A DNA stretch of 12,573 nucleotides from Chlamydomonas sphaeroides (Eukaryota; Chlorophyta; Chlorophyceae; Chlamydomonadales; Chlamydomonadaceae): positions 2,115-14,687 of the forward strand of contig BDDC01002264.1 in assembly GCA_001662425.1 (NCBI GenBank). Reading direction: 5' to 3'. This document shows, piece after piece, positions 1-7,998 of this stretch (the first letter of the stretch is position 1; each line of letters begins with the position of its first letter). Both the position numbers and the translations under genes were made by a program. The notes under the pieces are model-generated. The model was given only the letters and a program-made list of their open reading frames with translations, was not told where the DNA came from and ran no database searches.

Positions 1-1380
1 GACGTCAGCGTTGGAGAGGCTTCAGGACCTGATCAAGCTCAGCAACGACCTCGCGGCCGCTCTGGGCCGTCAGGCGGTCGCTGGCGGGGGCTATCTGGCG
101 GCTGGCGACCAGGGCGTGTTCGTGGCGGCAGCGGTGGTGCCGCCCTCCGCCGCATCCCTGGAAATAGCCAAGCTTGCTCTTAGGGCAGGGCCCAATGCAG
201 CGACAGCCAGTGGCGGCGCTGCGAGCGGCCGCCGGCGCGCAGCCTTGGGGGGACTAGGGCTGGTGGGCGACGGCTTGGCAGGCCTTCGCGGCGTCCATGG
301 GGCCCGGCGAGCCCTGGCAGCCGCCAACGACACCACCGCCGCCAGCGATGCGGAGGAGACGCTTATCGTCAACGGCCCCTCTGCCGTTGCCGCTGCCGGC
401 TACCGTGTGACACTGGCGTTTGCGCCCGCGGCTGCCCCTGCGCTGACGCTGGTCCTGGCTGGCCTGCTGAATGCGTCGAGCACCCCGCTGGGAGGCCTCA
501 CCACCATCGGTTGGGAGCCGCCCTCGCCCTCAGCTGCAGTGCCGGCGCTGGGGAATGACAGCTTCGTAGATCTCACGCTGCCGGCCCCGGGCTACAACGC
601 ATCACGCAGTACGACATGTATGTTGTACGGCGCAACCACCAACAGTGTGTCGCAGCCGGCGACCTTCCTGTCGTACAGTGGCATCACAGGTGCGGCTTGG
701 ACGCCGCGCGTAGTCATATTGCGGCCGTGGTACTAGCTACCCTGCTAAGGCACTTTGGTAAGCTGCAAGAAGCTATCAACCAGGCCAGGTCACGCCGCTG
801 CCGTGTACCCTGCCCCTCCCTGTCCCTCTCAGGCCGTGTGACGTGCCGCACGTTCACGCTGGGCAGCTATGTGGTGGTCCAGGGCGCACCGCTGGCAGCA
901 CCACCGCCGCCCAACGCCCTTCCAGATACAGGCAGCGGAGGAACCACCACCGCTGCCGCTGCGGCCCGCTCCAACGACGGCGGCGCGCCCCTGGGTGCCA
1001 TCATCGGCGGGGCGGTGGGCGGCGGTGTGGCGCTGCTGGTGCTGGTGGCGCTCATCGCACTGGCCGTGGTGCGGAGGAGGAAGCGGCAGCACGTTACGGC
1101 AGCAGGGGCCGGCGAGCCACACGACGGCGCCCAGGGCCCCGGCAGGGACGCGCGCCAGTCACCGGCAGCGGGGCAGCAAGCCCCTGGCACGGCCGCGCCC
1201 CACCCCACCACCACAATTACGATCGCACCAGATAATGCCACATCGGCTGTGCAGCCGCAGCCCACTGGCGCTACCCCGCCCGCTGCCACGCGCAGCACCA
1301 CTGAGAGCCCCCGCTCTGCGCCTAGCCTTGGTGAGGACGACGTACCCAGGCGACAACAGCCTGCCAGCGCGTGGGGCTAG
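1..1380 (+). CDS. Type I membrane glycoprotein with GPS-like segment, 5'-partial, two exons seen
   Basis: Exons 1-689 and 833-1380. The reading frame is open to the left edge (first full codon at 2), so the true start lies outside; a TTG at 11 is not a credible start. The intron 690-832 (GTGCGG...CTCTCAG) joins in phase 1, and the visible part is 411 residues. The ectodomain is Ala/Gly-rich and carries four N-x-S/T sequons (NDT, NAS, NDS, NAS). Near the membrane, STTC is followed about 30 residues later by GRVTCRTFTLGSYVV, spaced like the Cys-containing end of a GPS/GAIN-type region. The junction falls inside this segment and restores it, which supports the splice. A Pro/Ala/Gly stalk follows, then a hydrophobic helix (about residues 284-309, near 994-1071), a stop-transfer RRRKRQ, and a Pro/Thr/Ser-rich tail ending at TAG 1378-1380. 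It probably sits at the cell surface or in an endomembrane. The ligand and role are unknown; the exact family is not recognised. Confidence 0.72.
690..832 (+). other. Spliceosomal intron of the membrane glycoprotein gene
   Basis: The donor is CACAG|GTGCGG and the acceptor is CCCTCTCAG|GCC, preceded by a pyrimidine-rich tract at 809-830. Without splicing the upstream frame stops at TAG 734-736. With splicing, phase 1 to phase 1, it enters the frame that encodes the transmembrane helix and tail. A second GTAAG at 758-762 lies after that stop and is therefore less suitable as donor. Confidence 0.72.
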
Positions 1381-3095
1381 GCTAGTGCTGGCGCGCGGAC
1401 GGAGCGGTCGTTCAATAGCGGCCCAGTGCCAAGCATTGCCGCAGGCATGGCCCTGAAACTGGGCCCCATCCATTTATGCTCATGGACTCCGTCTTCCGCT
1501 GCTGAACACGCGCAATGCGAGCGCGTCACTGCCATCGACAGACTTCTTGCTTGTGGTGTGCGCCATTCCGTGCACGCCGTGCATGCATGCGCGCTCAATG
1601 TGTTTGGCAAGCACGTGATCACATTATTATTATAGCTGCACCCCTTTGTGTGTAGCCAGAGCAGTGACGCAGTGGACCCCTCCCTGGTTCATCATCAGTC
1701 GTCTGTGCTGCCCCGGCGTTCGGGCGAGAAGTTGCTCAGTTGCTACTCAATGACACTAATGACCATGTCATGCTAAATGGAAGGCATGAAATGGTGCAAT
1801 TTGTTTGTTGTGCAGATGTGCTGTGCTCATACAGCACGGGGCTGCTGCGGCGGCAGGGCTCCCATTCGATGGGCCTTTCGGACCCATAGGGCTTTTGCCG
1901 ACCCAAGCATGCGGCGGGCCTTCCAGGGGCGTGGGGTGCGGTGTGGTCAGTGTCGGAGGAGCGAAGCGACAGAGCGAGGCACCGGTTGTTGCTTGGAAAG
2001 CACAGGAGGCCCATGCGTGCCCCGCCGTGGCTCGCTGCTTAGTTTGTGGATAAGTAAGGGAGCGTGTGGAAGACGGTGCGGGGTGCGGCGCGATGGCTAT
2101 AACGACGTGCCGTGCTGGTATGCGCCTTCGCAGGAACCGCCCTGCCGCGCAGCACTAGGTTACTTCATCCGCCGATGCGCCACGCTTCTGCTGTGCCGTG
2201 CGCGGCCCTGCCAGGCTGCAGGGGCCTGCTGCCTGGCGTGCGTTTGCTGTCGCCAGTGAGCCGTCGCCGGTCTTGCTTGCCGGTCAATGCCGCCGCAGAA
2301 CGGATGTATGTATGTCATTTGCAGAGGTCCCTCCACATGCGCGCACCCGCATGACTATCATTCCTGGCGCCGCAGTAGGCACATGGTAGGACAGGCAGAC
2401 GTATGGGGCGGGCCACAACTTACTCTCCCAGTCGGGGCTGCCCGATCGCAGCACGTGTGGCTAACCGACCCCCAGCGGTGCTAGCTCTAGTGCCTCCACG
2501 TCAGCCGGCGCCTCCCAGGCAGGCCAACGCCTCGCCAACAACGCATACGCAATCCAGCTCAGCCACCAGCTGGCGTACGTTTGCCGAATCCGCGATGGCT
2601 GGCCAACAGCGATCGATGCGTGAGCGTCCTGGCGGCGATGCATGACTGTGCCGTCTGCCCCAGCACAGGAGCAAGGATGCGGGGCCCATCCATGTGCTCG
2701 GCGCCTGGCTGGATGGAACCCCAGCGAGGCCCAGCCACTCGCCCTCCAGCGCTGTGGCGGACCACCAGCCAAAGTTGGCCGTTGCAGCAACGGTGTTGGC
2801 TCCGGCCACGCCTCCGTTGCCTGGACCGTCGGCAAGATTGCTCCTGCCTACAGCGCGTCCAGCCCTGCCTTCTGGCCCACTAGCTAACCAAGCAAGTAGG
2901 GTGCACCCAGCAGCAGCGCCAGGGCGCCCGCAGGGGACGTAATCCATGGGGAGCGCCTGGGGAGCGCCCTCCCCCATGTCCGGGCTTCCAACACAGAGCC
3001 CTCCTCATCGGCCGACCGGCCACGCACGTGCACGCCAAGGCACGAGTACCGGCAGCCACGTACAGTGGCGCCTACATCGGCGGCGTCAGCTCCGG
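1381..3095. other. Convergent 3' flanks, no convincing gene
   Basis: This 1.7 kb separates the stop codon of the plus-strand membrane protein gene from the stop codon of the minus-strand globin gene, so it should hold both 3' UTRs. Base composition is less GC-rich between about 1440 and 1830, as expected for untranslated DNA. Several open frames of 60-160 codons exist on both strands, including 2501-2977 on the minus strand, but none shows a domain, biased codon use or a matched splice pair. No TGTAA was found on either strand. TGTAG occurs downstream of each stop (near 1651 on plus, near 3081 on minus), but this could be chance. Confidence 0.5.
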
Positions 3096-6000
3096 TCACG
3101 CCAGCGCCAGAACCTGCGCCTGCGCCTGCGGCACGCCGCCGTCTCCCTTGCCAGCCGCCCCGGCCTCCTCCCGCAGCAGCTTGCGCAGCGGCAGCAGCGC
3201 CAGCGCGAGAGCGTCCAGGTAGAGACCGCCCCTCGCCGGCCAGGCCCTGCGCCAACGAACAATCGAACAGGTTTGCAAGAGGGCCGGGAGGAGGCATCAG
3301 CACGACTGTTCTACAAGCAAGACGGATGGCGACCAGCATCCCAGCAGCCACACACCGCTCGAACGCCGGCCGCGCCAGCCGCGTCAGAGCGTCGAACTGC
3401 GCCAGGCCCAGGCCGCGGCACTGCAGCAGCATCGCGGACGCCTCCCAGTCCACGGGTCCGGCACCGCCTCCACCGGGCGCAGGGGCCGTGGCCGTTGCCG
3501 TGGCCCCCGCCTGAGCGGACGCCTGCTGCCGCAGCGCAGCGCCCAGCCATCGCGCCACGGCGCGGCGGCCTGCGGCGGTGACGGCGGCACCAGTGCGCAG
3601 CGGGGTAGCGCAGCGCAGGGCCGGAGGAGGAGCGACACAGCCTACGTTCCTGCAGCATTGCAGCAATGTCTGCCGGCCCAGCAGGCCTTTTGCCGGTGCT
3701 GCTAAAGTTGCGAAGCCCGGTGCGCTGGAGTCACTGGGCCTCCAGCCCTACCGCACTGGCGTGGTCCGTAGCAGGGGGGCATCCCTATGTCACAGCCCGC
3801 CCCTTCCCCTGCGGCGCGACTAGTCCTCGAGTCATGTCAGCCCCCGAGCTCTTTTGTCGTCCATCTGAACTCCAGGAAGGCTCACGACCTTTACCGGCGG
3901 GCACTACTGCCCTGCCCAGGCACAGCATCGCCAGCGGGCGTGACCCGACGCAACCCCCCCTCTCCGCCAGCGAGTGCCGCCTCACCCTCGCCGCCCTGCG
4001 CCAGCCGCTGCAGCTCCTCCGCCAGCGGCCGCAGCGCCATGTCCCGAGGCTGCCCGGATGGGTCCAGCGCCGCCTCAACCACCAGCGCCACCACCGCCGC
4101 TCCCGCAGTGCCGGTGCCGTCGGCGCCGTGGCCCACGGGTATGGCGGCGCCGCCGTCGGGCCCGTCCGCCAGCAGCGCGGCCTGCAGCTCAGGGCCCGGC
4201 TTGGCACGCCAATGGTGCGCCAAGCACTCGAGGTCGGTGGGCGGCTGGAAGGCGGCGCGCAGGTGCGCCACGTGGAACGTCACCTCTGCGCCTCGCGGCA
4301 AGCGGGCGGATGGCCGAGGGAGGAGCTCGCGGCAACATGCTTGCGTTAAGCACCAGCGACGTTCTACGCCGATTGCGGTCTGCGAGTAGCTAGCAGCGCG
4401 AGCTTTCTCTCTACCGTAATCCACAGGCCCGGTTCTACCAGGCAGTTTGTGTTCTAATAGTGTTCTATCAGTGTGTGTCGCGCAGCTTCCCAAGCAGCCC
4501 CTGCCGCCCCCTGCGTGGCCACACACCCGCCATGAGCGCCGGCGGCACATCCAGCTCCGACAGCGTGCCCAGCACGTGGCCCACCACTGCGTCGAAGTGG
4601 GCCTGGCCCAGGCCGTGAGCCACCAGCAGCCGCATGTGGCCCTCGCGCAGGGAGGCGCCGCTGTAGGCCAGCGGCCCGCCAAAGGCCGACGTCAGGAACG
4701 CGGTCTGGGCGGGGGCCGGGAGCAGGAGGGAAGGGGCCGAGCGGCAGGCAGGGAGGCAGGGAGCGAAGGGAGGGAGGGAGGCAGGAGAAGGGAGGGAGCG
4801 GGTGTGTGGAGCCGGGCGTGTGGCATCATGGCATGATGCTGCACGGGACGGCGGAGAGCGAGGAGTCGGGAGCTGCGAGACTGATTATTGCGGTACTTGG
4901 TATAGTTGGGCTGTTGGGGGGTGTGGTTTACTGTAGCTGAGGGTGTGAGGGAAGCAACCGGGTACTGCCTCTGCTTCTGAGCCGCCCACCTGCTTGCGCT
5001 TGACAAAGGCCAGATTGATACCTGAGAAGAAGGGCGACAGCAGCGGGTCCGCCAGAACACGCTCTGCGGGGCGTTGCCGTGGGTGGTTGGGCGGGCGGGG
5101 CGTTGGCAGGGCGGCGCCTATCGTGTTTGCCCGCCTGCACGGGCCCATCGCTCGCTACACGGGCCATCGTCCAATTGATGCTGAGCGAGCCGCGCCCCTC
5201 AGTAGGCCACCAGCGGCAGCCACCGCTGCCCCAGCCTGGTGCTCCCCCAGCCTGGTGCGCCACTAGCGGTCAGGCCGTCCCGCGCCGCACCCACCGTAGA
5301 AGCGCTCCACAGTGGCGTCCACTGCAGCTGCGCCTCCCAGCCGGTCGAACAGCGGCCGCGTGTCCTGCCGCCGCACAGCACAGCAGCGGCCGGGGTTGTC
5401 ATGTTGGTTGCTGACAGTGCAAGCCAGCGGTCGACGCCTGACGCACAGGCGAGGCTGGCTGGCTTGCAGGTGAGGCGCGCCGGCTGGCACCTCTGACCGA
5501 CACCTGTGCTAGCTGGCGACCGGCAGCCACGACCTGCCCGCCCACTGCCCGCCCCACCTGCTGCTTGGCCTTGTCTGCGGCCTTGGATCCGCCCGCGAGG
5601 CGGCCCTGCAGCCAGCGCCATGCGGCCTTGGCCAGGCCCAGGGGCCCCATGTCGGGCCGCACCGCCGCCACCAGGTTCATCACACAGCCTGGGGGGAGCG
5701 CAAGGATGGATGGGAGGGCGGCCAGCGAGGTATGAAGTGAGCGAGGGAAAGGGGAGGCCGGCTTCGGCCAGGACAGGCTGCGTTGGCGGGTGCGGAGCTG
5801 CGGATCAGCGTGGGATACCCGGCCTGGCCCCGCGGTCAGACACCGCATGGGCTGCTGGCGTCAACAAAGCCAAATGCCCAAGTGCCCATTCCATGCGGCC
5901 CCGCGGCCTCACCCGCTGCGCTGGTTGCAGCCGCCTGCCGCACAGTGTCTGGACCCAGCTCCACAGACCCCAGCAGCGGCAGTGGAGGCAGCACGAAGGA

Positions 6001-7823
6001 CAGTGACGCGCCGCGCCAGCGTTCCGCCAGCCGGGAGAGCGTGTGGTGCAGCAGTAGCTGGTGGGGCGGGGATACGAGTGCGCCGGATGCAGGGTTTGGG
6101 GAGGGGAGGGGAAGGGAGGGGTCGAGGGGAGGGTGCGTGTAGCTGTGCGGAACGAGGGCGGGGATGCATGTCGGCGGTAAGGGGCCAGCGGGGCTTGGGG
6201 CGGGCTGAAGATGTACGCCGGGCAAGGGCAGCGCCCCTGCCGTACGCTGCCGTACCTTGTGTACGGCAGCCGGTGCGGAGCTTCGCCAGCCCGCCACACC
6301 CTCCGACGATACCAGCGTCTCCACAGCGCGGCCAACTGCCGACGACGCCTGCGCGCACCGCCGGCAGTGTGCAATGACGCACTGGCAGAGCAGGACACGT
6401 ACTCTCTGTCACTCCATCCTCGCTCCCCACACCCACGGGCGCCACGGCGGGCAATGACGCACGTAAGCTCCTTTCCCAAGCCGCCGGTCGCGAACGAACA
6501 GCTGTCGCACACACGACAGCCCCATGCATCCCGGCCCCTCCCTCCCCTGCTCGCTCCCACCTGCTGCATGCGCCAGCAGTAGAGGCACAGCAGCACGTCC
6601 GCTTGCAGCACCGCTCCGCTGAGCGCCGCCAGGCCCGGCAGCAGCGACGCCGCCACCGCCGCCGCCGCCCAGGCCGTCAGCAGCAGCCGTGTGTCAGCTA
6701 GCGGCCCACGGGCCAGCGCCCCCAGCCAGCGGCCGGCCGGCGTGAGGCGCGCGAGCAGCCTCCCTGCTTGCGAACGGGTGCGCGGCATGGGGGCCGACAG
6801 CGATCACTCAGGGGCTTGACTCAGACGGCGTGCCTGCGTGCGTGGCCGCTCCCTACCTCGCTTTCCCGCTCACCGTAGCGGCCCCAGCCGCACCCGCCTT
6901 CCGCGCCGCTGCCAGTGTCCGCTTCCCGCCCGCTCCAGCTGCCGCCCGCCTCGCCGGCAGCAGCTGGCCTCATGGCCGCCGGTGGCTGCGCACCCGCTGC
7001 CGGCTGCTGCGCACCCGCTGCCGGCTGCTGCGCCCTCCTAGGCGCGGGCGGCAGCGGCTCGTTGGCGCAGGCCTGCGCCGCCTGGTGCAGCGCCGCCAGC
7101 CGCTGGTGCCACAGCAGCAGCGCGTTGTGGGCGGCGCGGCTGGCGCCCTCCTCGGCCTGCTCCTGGTCGTCACCCGCTGGCACCTGCTGCGGGGCATGTA
7201 CGGCAGCACGGCACCTGTCACGACACAGTACGTAATTGCCGAAGTACAGCATTCCGCATTCCTGCCACAGGGGATGCGCCCGAGGTTCACTGGCAGAGCC
7301 ATGGGGATGCGCCTGTCCCTTAAGTAAGATTGCGGCTTCCTGTGGAACGGAATGGCACTCCGGCGGCTGCGGTTGTGACCCACGGGCCAACGACGCTGCC
7401 GTTCGTGTCGCGCACCTGAGCCTCCGCCAGGTCCAGCAGCGGCACCTCGGCGTGCTCCGACAGGCGCGCTGCGGCTGCATCCAGGCAGCTCCAGCGCTGC
7501 CTCAGCGGCGGCTGCGCGGGAGTGGGCGGAGCGGAGCGCGCGGAAGCCCCGCGGCTCGCCTTACGGACGCAGCGCCGCAGCGAGCGAGCGCCGGCAGGCT
7601 GGCAGGCAGCACACGTGTCTAACCATGGGGGGCACGGCGACCTGCCAACGGTGCCCCTCCCTTTTCCATGACCCCCGCACTTGGGGACACGCACCAGAAA
7701 CGCGAGCAGCGAGGGCGTCAGCGCCGCCAGGAGCATCAGAGCGCGCCAGGCACTGCGCCGCGCCGCGCGGCCCCGCAGCGAGGGGCCCCGCGGCAGTACC
7801 CGGACCGCGGCATGGCGCGACAT
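3096..7823 (-). CDS. Membrane-linked truncated haemoglobin (trHb group I) with tandem globin-like C-terminus, 13 exons
   Basis: Exons, 5' to 3' on the minus strand: 7823-7695, 7511-7416, 7186-6874, 6763-6561, 6381-6256, 6057-5913, 5688-5558, 5364-5295, 5063-4990, 4704-4527, 4285-3986, 3569-3356, 3246-3096. All twelve junctions are phase-consistent, and the sum is 2130 nt (709 aa plus TGA). Eleven of the twelve donors begin GTG; the other is GTACGG. Residues 24-43 are hydrophobic, followed by a charged helix, a QPAAGAQ repeat (exon 3), and hydrophobic residues about 205-241 (exon 4). Residues 382-501 form a truncated haemoglobin: LFDRLGG start, FY (Y404 = B10), KRKQ (K428 = E10, Q429 = E11), FGGP, and EGHMRLL with proximal H452 (F8). 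Residues 549-683 look like a degenerate second globin. Truncated haemoglobins bind haem, O2 and NO; algal relatives act in NO dioxygenation and hypoxia responses. The role of this protein is inferred. Exon 2 could instead begin at 7598 (in phase, +29 aa), and exon 3 at 7183 (a CAGCAG acceptor). The ATG at 7823 was preferred to an upstream GTG. Exons 8-10 are the most certain. Confidence 0.8.
3177..4106 (-). other. Putative degenerate second globin-like domain without proximal His
   Basis: Residues about 549-683, spread over the last three exons. The segment EASAMLLQCRGLGLAQFDAL (631-650) aligns without gaps to EGHMRLLVAHGLGQAHFDAV (450-469) of the first globin, with 10 of 20 residues identical, but the proximal His position is Ser. 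Upstream, AVARWLGAAL resembles the E helix TAFLTSAFGG with Trp in place of Phe E14, and the Lys and Gln of the distal pocket are missing. GAAVVALVVEAALDP resembles the A/B region AAVDATVERFYERVLADP but lacks Tyr B10. An H-helix-like stretch with LLPLRKLL ends the domain. These are observations by eye. The inference is an internal duplication that no longer binds haem. Confidence 0.5.
4490..5364 (-). other. Truncated haemoglobin group I domain (three exons plus start of a fourth)
   Basis: Exons 5364-5295, 5063-4990 and 4704-4527, with the H helix completed at the start of exon 4285-3986, give an ordinary trHb fold of about 120 residues. By alignment from memory with Chlamydomonas truncated haemoglobins: Tyr at B10 (in RFY), Lys at E10 and Gln at E11 (in KRKQ), Phe at E14, the conserved GGP turn, and the proximal His in EGHMRLL are all present. 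E7 appears to be Val rather than the usual Gln. In Chlamydomonas THB1, Lys E10 can coordinate the haem iron, so a six-coordinate state is possible here. Both internal junctions rebuild canonical motifs (RFY-ERVLADP and KRKQ-TAFL), which makes this the best-supported part of the gene. Confidence 0.9.
4711..4812 (-). repeat. Long polypyrimidine tract in a globin-gene intron
   Basis: On the minus strand this is a C/T-rich run of about 100 nt leading into the acceptor CCCGCCCAG before the exon encoding TAFLTSAFGGP. On the plus strand, which is the template, G runs occur at 4768-4770, 4772-4774, 4776-4778, 4790-4792 and 4794-4796, enough to allow a G-quadruplex. It may simply be an extended splice-acceptor tract. 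Confidence 0.7.
6092..6133 (+). repeat. G-run cluster (G-quadruplex candidate) in a globin-gene intron
   Basis: Seven G3-G4 runs separated by mostly 1-2 nt loops lie in the intron 6058-6255, on the strand that is the transcription template of the globin gene (runs at 6098-6101, 6103-6106, 6108-6111, 6114-6116, 6118-6121, 6126-6129, 6131-6133). The short loops make this a stronger quadruplex candidate than the tract near 4770. Confidence 0.75.
6561..6763 (-). other. Hydrophobic membrane hairpin exon of the globin gene
   Basis: This exon (residues 180-247) begins with an Arg-rich stretch and carries hydrophobic sequence from about residue 205 to 241, broken by a Pro-Gly and a polar turn, so one or two membrane-spanning or hairpin segments are likely. 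It ends LYCWRMQQ at donor GTGGGA and joins in phase 0 to CVIAHCRRC in the next exon, giving a small Cys cluster right after the membrane segment. An ATG at 6788 lies in the preceding intron and in this frame, so an alternative shorter protein starting there is possible. Confidence 0.6.
6986..7027 (-). repeat. 21-bp coding tandem repeat, two exact copies
   Basis: Two identical 21-bp units (6986-7006 and 7007-7027) followed by a partial third copy. They lie in exon 3 of the globin gene and encode the seven-residue unit QPAAGAQ in tandem. This is a flexible Ala/Gln/Pro linker, typical of Chlamydomonas-type proteins, and probably varies in copy number. Confidence 0.85.
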
Positions 7824-7998
7824 GGTGATCAGCACATCAAGATCACTATTCGTAAGCAGTTCAGAGGGCTTACTAAGGTTGGGGCAAGGCGCGTCCTTCT
7901 CGCGTTAGGTTAAGGTTTAGTGTGTCTGACCATGTCCGACTCGCCAACTTCGGAAGGATGGCCCTAACCGAACCTTAGCCTAGTAGTGCGAAGCAGGC
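7824..7998 (-). promoter_or_regulatory. Upstream region of the globin gene with repeated YTAAGGTT motif
   Basis: This short, AT-richer stretch lies just upstream of the proposed ATG at 7823. The 8-mer YTAAGGTT occurs three times: CTAAGGTT at 7874-7881 (plus), TTAAGGTT at 7911-7918 (plus) and CTAAGGTT at 7978-7971 (minus). The last two form an inverted repeat: 7907-7918 and 7971-7982 pair at 11 of 12 positions around a 52-nt spacer. The repeats suggest a protein-binding site, but the factor is unknown. No TATA box was identified. Confidence 0.4.

Noticed and set aside
2461..2977. Minus-strand open frames between the two convergent genes, considered as a transposon remnant or small gene
   Set aside because: No recognisable transposase, reverse transcriptase or terminal repeat, no splice pair, and the position fits a 3' UTR.
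5229..5260. Two 16-bp near-identical copies of CCCCAGCCTGGTGC plus two bases
   Set aside because: A short tandem duplication inside an intron of the globin gene with no visible function; treated as ordinary intron sequence.
5805..6788. 327-codon minus frame as one gene starting at ATG 6788
   Set aside because: Only its first part (6561-6763) looks coding. A donor at 6560 joins in phase to other frames, and an acceptor at 6764 links it to upstream exons. A shorter isoform from 6788 is noted but not preferred.
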